In this document: one piece after another, positions 19,036 to 27,936 of the stretch
Layout: every line of letters starts with the position of its first letter
How positions within the stretch are numbered: the first letter of the stretch is position 1
Origin: RH-AL1 sp965198495
GTDB lineage: Bacteria; Pseudomonadota; Alphaproteobacteria; Rhizobiales; Beijerinckiaceae
Direction of reading: 5' to 3'
NCBI GenBank assembly: GCA_965198495.1
Contig: CBDAPL010000001.1
Span: 1,550,001-1,614,000, forward strand
DNA length: 64,000 nt
The notes under the pieces: generated by a model
Database searches by the model: none
Seen by the model: the letters and a program-made list of their open reading frames with translations, nothing else
What the model was told of the DNA's origin: nothing
Made by a program: the position numbers and the translations under genes

Positions 19036-19329
19036 TCAAACGTCGGAAGCCCGTTCGTCCCGTTGCATTGACCAAGGCTCACCGACGGCGACGCGTGTTG
19101 CTGACCATCCCGGAGCAACGCTCGCTATCTCATCGAGGTCGGGGTTGCGTTCGACGACCTTGGACATGGCCACCACGAACGCCGACGCCATGACGATAGG
19201 AGCGCCGTCCGTAAACCCCCATGAATGATCGTCTTCATAGTGCGTAGCTACGAGAACCGGGTGACCATCGATCACTGATTGGCATGTGATGCAGGCGACG
19301 TTCGGTCCTTGATCAAACTTCCAGCTCAT
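19036..19329 (-). CDS. Small conserved hypothetical protein
   Basis: About 97 residues from ATG 19329 (MSWKFDQGPNVACITC); an ATG six bases upstream is also possible. It has a Cys pair CITC, an aspartate-rich segment EDDHSWGFTDG, and a C-terminal VVERNPDLDEIASVAPGWSA. The layout (acidic DHSW-aromatic turn, then a helix ending in PGWxA) resembles short DUF2185/immunity-like proteins, but this is impression only. No signal peptide. It is divergent from the small membrane gene at 19697, with a palindrome between them. Confidence 0.6.
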   Translation of the reverse strand: MSWKFDQGPNVACITCQSVIDGHPVLVATHYEDDHSWGFTDGAPIVMASAFVVAMSKVVERNPDLDEIASVAPGWSATRVAVGEPWSMQRDERASDV

Positions 19330-19696
19330 ACCCATCTCGCCCGCTCGAAATCAGCTATGTGGCAGTCTTCCCGCTGTCAGTACCGAGTCTGCGGCCATTT
19401 CGATCCGATTTTAGGTATCAATACCTATCTAGGTTGGCACGTCAAGACGCGCGATCTTGAGGTTCAGCGATCGTCGCGACCTTGGCGCCCGCGAAGACGA
19501 AAGAGGCTGCTTGCGCGCATGGTCGAGCGCCGAGCCGATGGCCGCTCGCGTGAACCTCGCCTTCAAAATCGCGATTGCCGCGCGGCCACAGCCAAGCTGA
19601 TTTGACGGCTCAGTCTCAAAAGCATGCGATTTCCTGATGCGGACCGGCTAACGGGCGGTATCATCGCTGTGCCCGTGATCGGGCGGGGAGACCCGG
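19330..19696. other. Noncoding interval between two small divergent genes
   Basis: About 365 bases without a convincing gene. The only structure noted is the palindrome at 19412-19427. It should carry promoters for the genes on both sides. Confidence 0.5.
19412..19427. promoter_or_regulatory. Palindromic candidate operator
   Basis: Seven-base arms TAGGTAT and ATACCTA around CA, in a local AT-rich patch. A partial third half-site, TAGGT, follows at 19430. It lies between two divergent small genes, a typical place for an operator. No regulator gene is adjacent. Confidence 0.35.
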
Positions 19697-19840
19697 TTGC
19701 CCACCCTCTTTCGCCTGCTTTTCGTCATCGGGCTGATCGCCGCTCTCGTCTACGGCGCGATGCTGGCGATGGTGACTTTCATCCATCCGCAGCAGCGCGA
19801 GATCAGCCAACCCGTGACGCTGCCGAAGCTCGCGAAGTGA
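19697..19840 (+). CDS. Small single-span membrane protein
   Basis: 47 residues from TTG 19697: MPTLFRLLFVIGLIAALVYG begins a single hydrophobic helix of about 22 residues, followed by a short polar tail with basic and acidic residues ending LPKLAK. GGGGAG at 19685-19690 is a good ribosome-binding site. Similar tiny membrane proteins are common in Hyphomicrobiales; their role is unknown. It is convergent with recN, ending 60 bases from the recN stop. Confidence 0.7.
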   Translation: MPTLFRLLFVIGLIAALVYGAMLAMVTFIHPQQREISQPVTLPKLAK

Positions 19841-19900
19841 CGATGAAGTCCGCGACAGCGAAATGGACGCTTGGAATCTGGGTTTCTGGCGCCGCAACGC

Positions 19901-21559
19901 TCACGTTTCCGCCAGCAAGCGTCCGGCCGCCGCGCGCGCCTCGTCGGTGATCGTCGCGCCGGCGAGCATGCGGGCGATCTCCTCGCGCCGCGCCTCGGGC
20001 GCGAGCACGCTGACGCGCGTCGCCACGCGCGTGCCACGCTCGGTCAGATCCTTGGCGATGCGGAAATGGTCGCCGGCACGCGCCGCGACCTGCGGGGCAT
20101 GCGTCACCGCGAGAACCTGCGCGCTCGCCGCGAGCCGCGCGAGGCGCTGGCCCATCGCGTCGGCGACGGCGCCGCCGACGCCGGTGTCGATCTCGTCGAA
20201 GACGAGGGTCGGCGCCGACGCCTTGGCGGCGAGCGCGACCTTCAGCGCCAGCATGAAGCGGGCGAGTTCGCCGCCCGAGGCGATCTTCATCAGCGGGCCG
20301 GGCCGCGTACCGGGATTGGTCGAGACCCAGAAGGCCACGGCATCAATGCCGTCGGCGCCGGGCTGCTCCGGCTCGACCTGCGTCGAGAAGCGTGCACGGT
20401 CGAGCTTCAGCGGCGCCAGTTCCGCGTTCACCGCCTTGTCGAGCGCGCTCGCCGCCTGCTTGCGCCCGGCCGAGAGCGTCCGCGCGGCCGCCGTGAAGCG
20501 CGCTTCGGCGTCGACCAGGGCCTTGGCCAGCGCGACGAGCCTGGCCTCGTCCGCGTCGAGCGCGGCGAGCGTCGCCTCGTGCTGGCGCGCGAGGGCGGGC
20601 AGGGCGTCGGCGGCGACATCGTACTTGCGGGCGGCGCCGCGCAGGGCGAACAGCCGGTCCTCGATATGCTCCAGCGCGCCCGCATCGAACGCGGCGTCGC
20701 GGATCCCCTGGTCCAGCGTGTCGCGCACCGCATCGAGCGCGAGCAGGGCCGCGTCGATCGCCTGCACGACCGGCCCGACGAGTTCGGGCGCTTGCGCCTG
20801 GCGCCGGTCGAGCCGGCGCATCGCGCTGTTCAGGCTCGCGACGATGCCGTCGCCGGCGAGCATCTCCCGGGTGTCGCGAAGGTCGGCGACGACTTTCTCC
20901 GCGGCCTGCATCGCCTGCCGCCGCTCGGCGAGCATGGCTTCCTCGCCGGGCTCCACGGCGAGGGCGGCGAGTTCGGCGTGGGCGTGCCGCAGGTAGTCGG
21001 CTTCCGCCCGGATCGCCGCCACCCGGGCCTCCTCCGAGCGCCGTTCGGCGGCGATGGCGCGCATGCGCCCGTGCGTCTCGCGGACGGCGGCGAGGGGACC
21101 CGCGAGGCCGCCGAACGCGTCGACCAGTTGGCGATGCATCGTCGGCTCGACCATCGCGCGGTCGTCGTGCTGGCCGTGGATCTCGACGAGACCGCGGCCG
21201 AGCGCGCGCAGGATCTGCGCGCTCACCGGCTGGTCGTTGACGAAGGCGCGGGTCCGGCCGTCCGCCATCTGGACGCGGCGGAGGATGAGATCGCCGTCGA
21301 CATCGATGTCGTGCGAGCGCGCGGTGGCGCGCAAGGCATGGTCGGCGGCGATGTCGAAGACGGCGGTCACCTGGCCCTGCGGCTGGCCCTCGCGCACGAG
21401 CGAACCATCGCCGCGCGCGCCCAGCGCGAGCGCGAAGGCGTCGAGCAGGATCGACTTGCCCGCCCCCGTCTCGCCGGTGAGTACCGTCATTCCCGGCCTG
21501 AGGTCGAGATCGAGGCGGTCTATGAGGACAATATCGCGGATCGCCAGTTGGACGAGCAC
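19901..21559 (-). CDS. recN: DNA repair protein RecN
   Basis: 552 residues; SMC-like ATPase acting in double-strand-break repair. It begins VQLAIRDIVLIDRLDL and has the Walker A motif GETGAGKSILLDAFALALG near the N-terminus, a long coiled-coil middle, the signature region KIASGGELARFMLALK, and Walker B LVFDEIDTGVGG. GTG 21559 is chosen because conservation begins there; the frame extends upstream with unrelated residues. It is downstream of bamD, as in related genomes. ligA, often next, is not in this stretch. Confidence 0.95.
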   Translation of the reverse strand: MLVQLAIRDIVLIDRLDLDLRPGMTVLTGETGAGKSILLDAFALALGARGDGSLVREGQPQGQVTAVFDIAADHALRATARSHDIDVDGDLILRRVQMADGRTRAFVNDQPVSAQILRALGRGLVEIHGQHDDRAMVEPTMHRQLVDAFGGLAGPLAAVRETHGRMRAIAAERRSEEARVAAIRAEADYLRHAHAELAALAVEPGEEAMLAERRQAMQAAEKVVADLRDTREMLAGDGIVASLNSAMRRLDRRQAQAPELVGPVVQAIDAALLALDAVRDTLDQGIRDAAFDAGALEHIEDRLFALRGAARKYDVAADALPALARQHEATLAALDADEARLVALAKALVDAEARFTAAARTLSAGRKQAASALDKAVNAELAPLKLDRARFSTQVEPEQPGADGIDAVAFWVSTNPGTRPGPLMKIASGGELARFMLALKVALAAKASAPTLVFDEIDTGVGGAVADAMGQRLARLAASAQVLAVTHAPQVAARAGDHFRIAKDLTERGTRVATRVSVLAPEARREEIARMLAGATITDEARAAAGRLLAET

Positions 21560-21690
21560 GGGACCTGCAAGCCCTTGATCAGGACCCTCGGTAACGCACC
21601 GCCGGGTCGGTATGCCGAAAGCCTCGCGCGGCCTCGGTCCCCTGGGTCGCAACAAACACGGCCAGCGTCAAGCGCCGCCCTGCCTTGACC

Positions 21691-22584
21691 CTAGCCGACG
21701 CCGCCGCCCTTCAACGCCTTGGAGATCCAGGAGCCCTTGTCCTCGTTGGGTGCGAAACCGCCGCCCTGCAGCAAGCTGTAGGCCTGCTTGTACCAGGTCG
21801 AGTTCGGATAATTGTGGCCCAGCACGGCCGCCGCGGTCTGCGCCTCCTGGGGCAGGCCGAGCGCCATGTAGGCTTCCGTCAGGCGCTCGAGCGCCTCCTC
21901 GGTCTGCGGCGTGGTCTGGTACTTGGCGAGCACGTTGCGGAAGCGGTTCACCGCCGCCGTATACTCGTGGCGGAAGAGATAGTAGCGGCCGACTTCCATC
22001 TCCTTGCCGGCGAGCTGGTCCTTGGCGACGCCGATCTTGTAGCGCGCGTCCGCTGCGTATTCCGACGCCGGGTACTTCTTCACCACGTCGTTGAAGGCCT
22101 CGATCGCCTTGTCGGCGCGCGCCAGATCGTGGTTCACGTCCGGGATCTGGTCGTAGTACGACATGCCCTCGAGATAGGTGATGTAGTCCGAATCCGGCGA
22201 GTTGGGGTAGAGGCCGAGGTAGCGCTTGGCCGAGCCGATCGCGTCGTCGTAGCTCTTGCTGGAATACTGGCTGTAGGTCGTCATGATCAGCGCTTTGCGC
22301 TGATATTGCGAGTAGGGATAGGCCTTCTCGAGCTTGCTGAACGTCTTCGCGGAGATGTCGTAATCGCGCTTCTCCATCTCCGTCACGCCCTTCTGGTAGA
22401 GGACGCCGGCCGGCGGATCGTTGATCACCTTCGTCTCGTACTTGTCGTCGGCGAACCAGTTGCTCGGATTGATGCTGTCCAGGAAATCGGCGTGCGCGAC
22501 GGCGGGCGCCAGGAGCGCCGGCGCCATTATGGCGAGCGCGCCGAACAGACGGCGGCTGAGCGGGGAAGCGAGCGATGAGGGCAT
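21691..22584 (-). CDS. bamD: Outer-membrane protein assembly factor BamD, without lipobox
   Basis: 297 residues. An N-terminal signal-like segment (LFGALAIMAPALLAPAVAHA) precedes TPR-like helical repeats characteristic of BamD: VLYQKGVTEMEKRDYDISAKTFSKLEKAYPYSQY, then DSDYITYLEGMSYYDQIPD. BamD supports BamA in inserting outer-membrane beta-barrels. BamD is normally anchored by a lipidated Cys, but this protein contains no cysteine anywhere; the signal ends in an AHA-type signal peptidase I site. It sits between ftsZ and recN. Confidence 0.92.
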   Translation of the reverse strand: MPSSLASPLSRRLFGALAIMAPALLAPAVAHADFLDSINPSNWFADDKYETKVINDPPAGVLYQKGVTEMEKRDYDISAKTFSKLEKAYPYSQYQRKALIMTTYSQYSSKSYDDAIGSAKRYLGLYPNSPDSDYITYLEGMSYYDQIPDVNHDLARADKAIEAFNDVVKKYPASEYAADARYKIGVAKDQLAGKEMEVGRYYLFRHEYTAAVNRFRNVLAKYQTTPQTEEALERLTEAYMALGLPQEAQTAAAVLGHNYPNSTWYKQAYSLLQGGGFAPNEDKGSWISKALKGGGVG

Positions 22585-22746
22585 GGGTCTCTCACGAAGG
22601 CCCAGGAGGGCGACGAAGCTGGCCGGTCGTGACGCGCAACGACGAGAACGTCACGCCCGAAGTGGTCGTGGTCGCCGGCGGCAATAATGTGGCACGGCGC
22701 GGTCCTCCGCCAAAGAATCTCGACCGCGTTGCGTGAAAGCCACAGA

Positions 22747-22789
22747 GACGAACGAAGAAGCCGGCGCGGGTGGCGCCGGCTGGTTCGTC
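22747..22789 (-). terminator. Long hairpin downstream of ftsZ, probable terminator
   Basis: Perfect nine-base arms AGCCGGCGC and GCGCCGGCT form the core. Outer arms GACGAAC and GTTCGTC extend it after a small bulge. It lies about 80 bases past the ftsZ stop. The T-run on the minus strand is weak (TTCTTCGTTC), so attenuation or an mRNA 3' structure is equally possible. Confidence 0.5.
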
Positions 22790-22866
22790 GTCGGGCGTTA
22801 GGCGCTCCTCGCTTCGCGCAAACCTCAAGGCTCCTCGCCTCGCGAAGGCGCGATGATGATCGCGGC

Positions 22867-24549
22867 TCAGCTCGTCTGACGGCGCAGGAAGGCCGGGATC
22901 TCGAGCTGGTCATCCTCGCTCTGGCGCGGCGCCAAGCGACCGTGCGTATCCAGCGACTGCTGCGGCGGCCGCAGCGCCATGGGGGCGGCCGGGCGCTTGG
23001 CATAGTCCGCGTGCGCCTGGCTCGGGGCGGCGGCGCGCTGATACTGCGCGGGCTGCCGCGGCTGATAGCCGAGCTGCGGAACGGGGTGCTGGTCGGACGC
23101 CTGGCCGGGGGCGTCGTCGCGGCTCATGCCGAAGGCGGCGAGCCGTTCGAGCAGGGTGCGGCGCTTGACGTCGGCCTGATCGCCCGACGCGTATTGCTGG
23201 CGGATCTGGTTTTGCACCGGCATCGGCAGATCCTCGATCTGCGGCATGCGCTGCGGACGCGCGAGCGGGGTTTCCGGCGCCGGCGGGATGTACGGGCCGG
23301 CCTCGTAGCGCTCGGGCTCGCGCATCGCCGGGCGCTGCTGCTCGGCATAGGCGGGAGCGGGTTGCGGCATCACCGGCTGCAGCTGCACGCCTGAGCTCAT
23401 CGGCGGCGCGGGCGCATAATGCTGCGGCGCCGATTGCGGCGCCAGCGGCTCCTGGTAGGCCGGGGCGGCGAGCTGGGCGGGCTGCGTCTGCACCTCGATG
23501 CGGCGCGACTCCGACTGGGCGCGCAGGCGCGCGGCGGCCTCGGCGATGCGCGCCTCGGCGGCGATCAGCTCGCGCTGGTCGGCGACCTTGTCGATGCCGG
23601 TGGCGACGACGGAGACGCGGACGATGCCGTCGAGCGATTCGTCGAAGGTGGCGCCGAGGATGATGTTGGCGTCCTCGTCGACCTCCTGGCGAATGCGGCT
23701 CGCCGCCTCGTCGACTTCGTAGAGCGTGAGGTCGTTGCCGCCGGTGATCGAGATGAGGAGGCCCTTGGCGCCCTTCATCGAGACTTCGTCGAGCAGCGGG
23801 TTGGCGATCGCCGCCTCGGCGGCGAGGATGGCGCGCTTGTCGCCCGACGCCTCGCCCGTCCCCATCATCGCCTTGCCCATCTCGCGCATGATGGCGCGGA
23901 CGTCGGCGAAATCGAGGTTGATCAAACCTTCCTTGACCATGAGATCGGTGATGCAGGCGACGCCCGAGTAGAGCACCTGATCGGCCATCGAGAACGCGTC
24001 GGCGAAGGTCGTCTTCTCGTTGGCGATGCGAAACAGGTTCTGGTTGGGGATCGTGATCAGCGTGTCGACGGCCTTGTGCAGCTCGCCGATCCCGCCGTCG
24101 GCGATGCGCATGCGGCGCTGCCCCTCGAACTGGAACGGCTTCGTCACCACGCCCACCGTCAGGATGCCCATGTCGCGGGCGATGCGGGCGATGACAGGCG
24201 CGGCGCCGGTGCCGGTGCCGCCGCCCATGCCGGCGGTGACGAACACCATGTGCGCGCCCGCGAGGTGGTCGCGGATCTCCTCGAGCGCCTCTTCGGCGGC
24301 GGCGCGGCCGACTTCCGGCTGCGAGCCGGCGCCGAGACCCTCGGTCACCTGCAGGCCCATCTGGATGATGCGCTCGGCCTTGGAGGCTGTCAGCGCCTGC
24401 GCGTCCGTGTTGGCGACGATGAAGTCGACGCCCACGAGACCCGACACGATCATGTTGTTGACCGCGTTGCCGCCGGCGCCGCCGACGCCGCAGACCATGA
24501 TGCGGGGCTTCAGTTCGCGCAGCTCCGGAGCTTTCAGATTGATCGTCAT
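22867..24549 (-). CDS. ftsZ: Cell division protein FtsZ
   Basis: 560 residues; tubulin-like GTPase forming the Z ring. The GTPase core spans about residues 10-330 with the tubulin signature GGGTGTGAAPVIA and the T7 loop around NLDFADVRAIM. A long Pro/Gln/Ala-rich linker of about 210 residues follows, ending in the conserved tail peptide EIPAFLRRQ, which binds FtsA and other partners. Alphaproteobacterial FtsZ often has such an extended linker. It is the last dcw gene here; ftsA is 105 bases upstream. Confidence 0.98.
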   Translation of the reverse strand: MTINLKAPELRELKPRIMVCGVGGAGGNAVNNMIVSGLVGVDFIVANTDAQALTASKAERIIQMGLQVTEGLGAGSQPEVGRAAAEEALEEIRDHLAGAHMVFVTAGMGGGTGTGAAPVIARIARDMGILTVGVVTKPFQFEGQRRMRIADGGIGELHKAVDTLITIPNQNLFRIANEKTTFADAFSMADQVLYSGVACITDLMVKEGLINLDFADVRAIMREMGKAMMGTGEASGDKRAILAAEAAIANPLLDEVSMKGAKGLLISITGGNDLTLYEVDEAASRIRQEVDEDANIILGATFDESLDGIVRVSVVATGIDKVADQRELIAAEARIAEAAARLRAQSESRRIEVQTQPAQLAAPAYQEPLAPQSAPQHYAPAPPMSSGVQLQPVMPQPAPAYAEQQRPAMREPERYEAGPYIPPAPETPLARPQRMPQIEDLPMPVQNQIRQQYASGDQADVKRRTLLERLAAFGMSRDDAPGQASDQHPVPQLGYQPRQPAQYQRAAAPSQAHADYAKRPAAPMALRPPQQSLDTHGRLAPRQSEDDQLEIPAFLRRQTS

Positions 24550-24654
24550 CGCATGGCCTCTTGCGTGTTCAGGCGCCGGAGCGCTGGTTTGATTCCAACT
24601 GAGTCGTCCGGACGATGAAACGGCCGCCGCGCCATCTCGCCGTCCCGCGACATC

Positions 24655-25965
24655 TCAGAAACTATCCTTCAGCCAACGTCCGACCCGGCTGATGTAATTG
24701 TCGTTGGTGGGCTCGTAGTTCTTCGAGCCCACGGGGCGGAAATGTTCGATGCCGCTGACCTGCGGGTAGACGAGCAGGCCGATCGCCGCGGCGAACGCCG
24801 GGCCCTTGGCGGATTCCGGCAGGCCTTGAATGCCGAGCGGACGGCCGATGCGCACCTGGCCGGAGATGATGCGCTTGGCCGCCTCGGGCAGACCGGCGAG
24901 CTGGCTGGCGCCGCCTGTCAGCACGATGCGCCGGCCGGAATGCGCCGGCAGGCCGGCCGCCTTGAGACGATCGCGCACGAGCTCGAGGATCTCCTCGACG
25001 CGGGGCTTGATGATGCGGGTCAGCTGCGACTTCGGCAGATGCGTCGCGTGCTCGCCGTCGTCGCCGACCTGCGTCACGGCGATCGTCTCGCGCTCGTCGG
25101 AGGCCGAACCGAGGCAGGAGCCGTGCAGCGTCTTCAGGCGCTCGGCGTCGGCGAGCGGGATGTTGAGACCGCGCGCGAGGTCCATCGTGACGTGCCGGCC
25201 GCCGACGGCGAAGGCGTCGACATGGGTGAGGTTGCCGCCCGAGAAGATCCCGGACGATGTGGTGCCGCCGCCCATGTCGATGATGGCGGTCCCAAGTTCG
25301 GCTTCGTCGTCGACCAGAGCCGACAGGCCGGAGGCGTAGGGCGTCGCCACCACCGCGTCGATCGAGAGATGGCATCGCTCGATCGCCAGCATCAGGTTGC
25401 GCGCCGCCGTCGAATCCGTCGAGACGACGTGCATGGCGGCGCCGAGCTCGTCGCCGATCAGCCCGCGCGGGTCGCGGATCGTGTCGGCACTGCCGAGCGA
25501 GAAGCCGGTCGGCAGGGAGTGGAGCGCGCTGCGCCCGGGCGGCACGCTGGCGTGGCACGCCTGCAGGACGCGATGGATCTCGCTGTTGGAGACGGCATGG
25601 CCGCCGACGGCGATCTTGGCGTCGAAGAAATGCGAGCCGATGCGGCCGCCGGTGTTGTTGACGATGACGCTCTGCACCTGCACGCCGGCCATGCGCTCGG
25701 CCGCGTCAACGGCGAGGCGTATCGCGCCTTCGGCGGCTTCCATGTCGATGACGGTGCCGCTCTTGATGCCGCGCGAGCGCTGGTGGCCGATGCCGAGAAT
25801 GCGGCAGCGATGCGTGCGGCCGCGCAGCATCTCCGAGGGTTCGATCGGCTGCAGCCGCGCGACCAGGCAGACGATCTTCGTCGTGCCGACGTCGAGCACG
25901 GAGATGATGGCGGTCTTGCGCGAGGACAGGGGACGCATGCGCGGCGGCATGGTGGCCGAACTCAT
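24655..25965 (-). CDS. ftsA: Cell division protein FtsA
   Basis: 436 residues; actin-like ATPase that tethers FtsZ to the membrane. Actin-fold motifs are seen: SVLDVGTTKIVCLV (phosphate 1), IDMGGGTTSSGIF (phosphate 2) and LTGGASQLAGL (adenosine). The C-terminal amphipathic helix is RVGRWLKDSF. ATG 25965 has AAAGGGG upstream and overlaps the ftsQ stop by four bases. Confidence 0.97.
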   Translation of the reverse strand: MSSATMPPRMRPLSSRKTAIISVLDVGTTKIVCLVARLQPIEPSEMLRGRTHRCRILGIGHQRSRGIKSGTVIDMEAAEGAIRLAVDAAERMAGVQVQSVIVNNTGGRIGSHFFDAKIAVGGHAVSNSEIHRVLQACHASVPPGRSALHSLPTGFSLGSADTIRDPRGLIGDELGAAMHVVSTDSTAARNLMLAIERCHLSIDAVVATPYASGLSALVDDEAELGTAIIDMGGGTTSSGIFSGGNLTHVDAFAVGGRHVTMDLARGLNIPLADAERLKTLHGSCLGSASDERETIAVTQVGDDGEHATHLPKSQLTRIIKPRVEEILELVRDRLKAAGLPAHSGRRIVLTGGASQLAGLPEAAKRIISGQVRIGRPLGIQGLPESAKGPAFAAAIGLLVYPQVSGIEHFRPVGSKNYEPTNDNYISRVGRWLKDSF

Positions 25966-26942
25966 GTCGTAGCCCCTTTCTTCTTGGTCTTCTTGGCGAG
26001 GAGGTCGGCGCGCGCCGCGGCGGCGTCCGCCGTGAGCTGCGCCACCACGCGGCCCGGCACGCGCAGATCGAGCGCGACGATATCCTTCTCCAGGATGTGC
26101 CTGTCGTGTTCCAGCCGCGAGAGGCGCGCGACCGCGTCGGCCGGATCGTTCTCCGGCAGCTCGATCTCGAGTCCCTCGTTCGTCTTCAAGGTCCAGCGGC
26201 GGCCCGAGACGTAGATGCCGGCGCGGATGCGCTCGCGCATCTCTCCGGCGGCCTCGAGGATCTCTATATATTGCGCGATGGCGAGGTTCGCGCCGGCGCC
26301 GACGACGAGAGGCAGGCGCTCGAAGCGCGTGTCGCGCATGTCGTCGATGGGCGTTCCGTCGATGGCGACGATGGAGACGATCCCGTCCTTCTGCCACAGC
26401 GCGTCGGGCTGGCGCTCCTCGACCTCGATCAGCAGCCGGTTGGGATAGAGCTTGGAGACGCTGGCTTCCTTGATCAGCGGCACGGCCTTGAGGCGCGCGC
26501 GAACCGCCGCCACGTCGAGGAAGACGAGGGAATTGTTCTGGCTCACCCCGCCGAGCTTTAGGATCTCCTCCTGGGTGAGCTCGCGGGTGCCGGTGATGGT
26601 CACGGCCTTGATCGCGAAGCCCGCGTTCCTGGCGACGATGTCGGAAATCCTGCCGTTGGCCGCCACGAACGTGTCATAGGCCCCGCCGCGCAGCGTGCCG
26701 TATACGCCGGCGATACCGAAGAGACCAAAGACGAGCGCGGTGCCGACGAGGCGCGAGCCGAGCATGCCCTCCAGACGGTTGCGGAGCGAGGCGCGGCGCT
26801 TGCGGCGGCGCGGAAGACGCGGCGCGACCTGCGGCATGAAGGGGAAAGCGAAAGCGTCGGCGGTGCCGGCGAACGCGAAGGTGGGAGCGAACCTGCTCCC
26901 CAACTCTCCTAACGATCGCAGGAGGCGTCCTCCACCATCCAT
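25962..26942 (-). CDS. ftsQ: Cell division protein FtsQ
   Basis: 326 residues; bitopic divisome protein linking early and late components. A basic cytoplasmic region (RRRKRR) precedes one transmembrane helix (VGTALVFGLFGIAGVYG, about residues 65-83), then a POTRA domain beginning FAIKAVTITGTRELTQEEI, and the FtsQ beta domain containing PNRLLIEVEERQPDALWQ. The start overlaps ddlB by 34 bases. ATGA overlap with ftsA. Confidence 0.95.
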   Translation of the reverse strand: MDGGGRLLRSLGELGSRFAPTFAFAGTADAFAFPFMPQVAPRLPRRRKRRASLRNRLEGMLGSRLVGTALVFGLFGIAGVYGTLRGGAYDTFVAANGRISDIVARNAGFAIKAVTITGTRELTQEEILKLGGVSQNNSLVFLDVAAVRARLKAVPLIKEASVSKLYPNRLLIEVEERQPDALWQKDGIVSIVAIDGTPIDDMRDTRFERLPLVVGAGANLAIAQYIEILEAAGEMRERIRAGIYVSGRRWTLKTNEGLEIELPENDPADAVARLSRLEHDRHILEKDIVALDLRVPGRVVAQLTADAAAARADLLAKKTKKKGATT

Positions 26943-27832
26943 CGTACCAACTCACCGAATGAAAGGCCGACGTAGGCCGCCAACTCGGGCACCAGCGAGG
27001 TCTCGGTCATGCCGGGCTGCGTGTTGACTTCCAAGACGACGAGATCGCCCGTACCTCCGGGGCGGTCGTCGTAGCGAAAGTCCGCACGGCTCACGCCACG
27101 GCATCCGAGAGCGCGATGCGCCCTTAGAGCCAAGTCTCTTACCGAATGGTAAATATTTTCTTTAAGATCGGCGGGAAGGACGTGAATTGATCCGCCTTTC
27201 GCGTATTTCGCCTCGTAGTCGTACCAGCCGCCGTCGGCGGCACGTATGTCTATGACATCCAGAGCCTTTTCGCCGATCACCGCGCAGGTGAGCTCGCGGC
27301 CCGCGATGAAGCGCTCGACGAGGACGATGTCGCCGTGCTCCCAATCGTGGCGCGTCAGCTCCTGCGGTGGGTGCTCGTGATCCTCGCCGACGATGAGCAC
27401 GCCGACGGACGATCCCTCGCTGACCGGCTTGATCACGTAGGGCGGCTTCATCGGGTGGCCCTTGGCGACGTCGAGCCGGTGCATGGTCAGCCCCTCGGCG
27501 ACGGGTATGCCGGCCGCCCGCATCACGTCCTTCGCGCGGTCCTTCTGCATGGCGAGGGCCGAAGCGAGCACGCCGGAATGCGTGTAGGGAATGCGCAGCA
27601 TCTCGAGAATGCCCTGGACGATCCCGTCCTCGCCGAAGCGTCCGTGCAGGGCGTTGAGCACCACGTCCGGCCTGAGCTTCGCCAGCGTCTCCCCGATGGC
27701 GCGGTCCACGTCGATGCGTGTGACCGCGTAGCCCTGCTCCTCGAGCGCCTTGGCGCAAGCCGCGCCGGAGCGAAGCGAAACCTCCCGCTCGGCCGACAGG
27801 CCCCCGAGGAGGACGGCGACGTGCTTGGTCAT
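26909..27832 (-). CDS. ddlB: D-alanine--D-alanine ligase
   Basis: 307 residues; ATP-grasp enzyme forming D-Ala-D-Ala for the murein stem peptide. Motifs: VAVLLGGLSAEREVSL at the start, NALHGRFGEDG, YTHSGVLASALAMQKD, ATP-grasp KPVSEGSSVGV, and the metal-binding LEVNTQPGMTETSLVPE. ATG 27832 is the only sensible start; the frame continues upstream through the repeat element. A 555-base insertion carrying a DUF559 gene separates it from murB. Confidence 0.97.
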   Translation of the reverse strand: MTKHVAVLLGGLSAEREVSLRSGAACAKALEEQGYAVTRIDVDRAIGETLAKLRPDVVLNALHGRFGEDGIVQGILEMLRIPYTHSGVLASALAMQKDRAKDVMRAAGIPVAEGLTMHRLDVAKGHPMKPPYVIKPVSEGSSVGVLIVGEDHEHPPQELTRHDWEHGDIVLVERFIAGRELTCAVIGEKALDVIDIRAADGGWYDYEAKYAKGGSIHVLPADLKENIYHSVRDLALRAHRALGCRGVSRADFRYDDRPGGTGDLVVLEVNTQPGMTETSLVPELAAYVGLSFGELVRWMVEDASCDR

Positions 27833-27861
27833 GAGGAGCGCTTTCGCTTGGATGGTTGCGA

Positions 27862-27919
27862 ATCCTCCTCCGCGAAGCGGGGGAGGGGGACCACGCGCAG
27901 CGTGGTGGAGGGGGCTGCC
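27862..27919. repeat. REP-like element, left copy (58 bp)
   Basis: Two consecutive hairpins. Stem 1 has arms CCTCCTCCGC and GCGGGGGAGG around GAA (10 bp, one G-T). Stem 2 has arms CCACGC and GCGTGG around GCA. A G-rich tail ends in GGCTGCC. The right copy at 28317-28374 is in inverted orientation and identical at 55 of 58 positions. Confidence 0.92.
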
Positions 27920-27936
27920 CGTGCTAGGATGCGCCG

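Noticed and set aside
19871..21688. 605-residue plus-strand frame opposite recN
   Set aside because: Antisense shadow; recN has Walker motifs and expected length.
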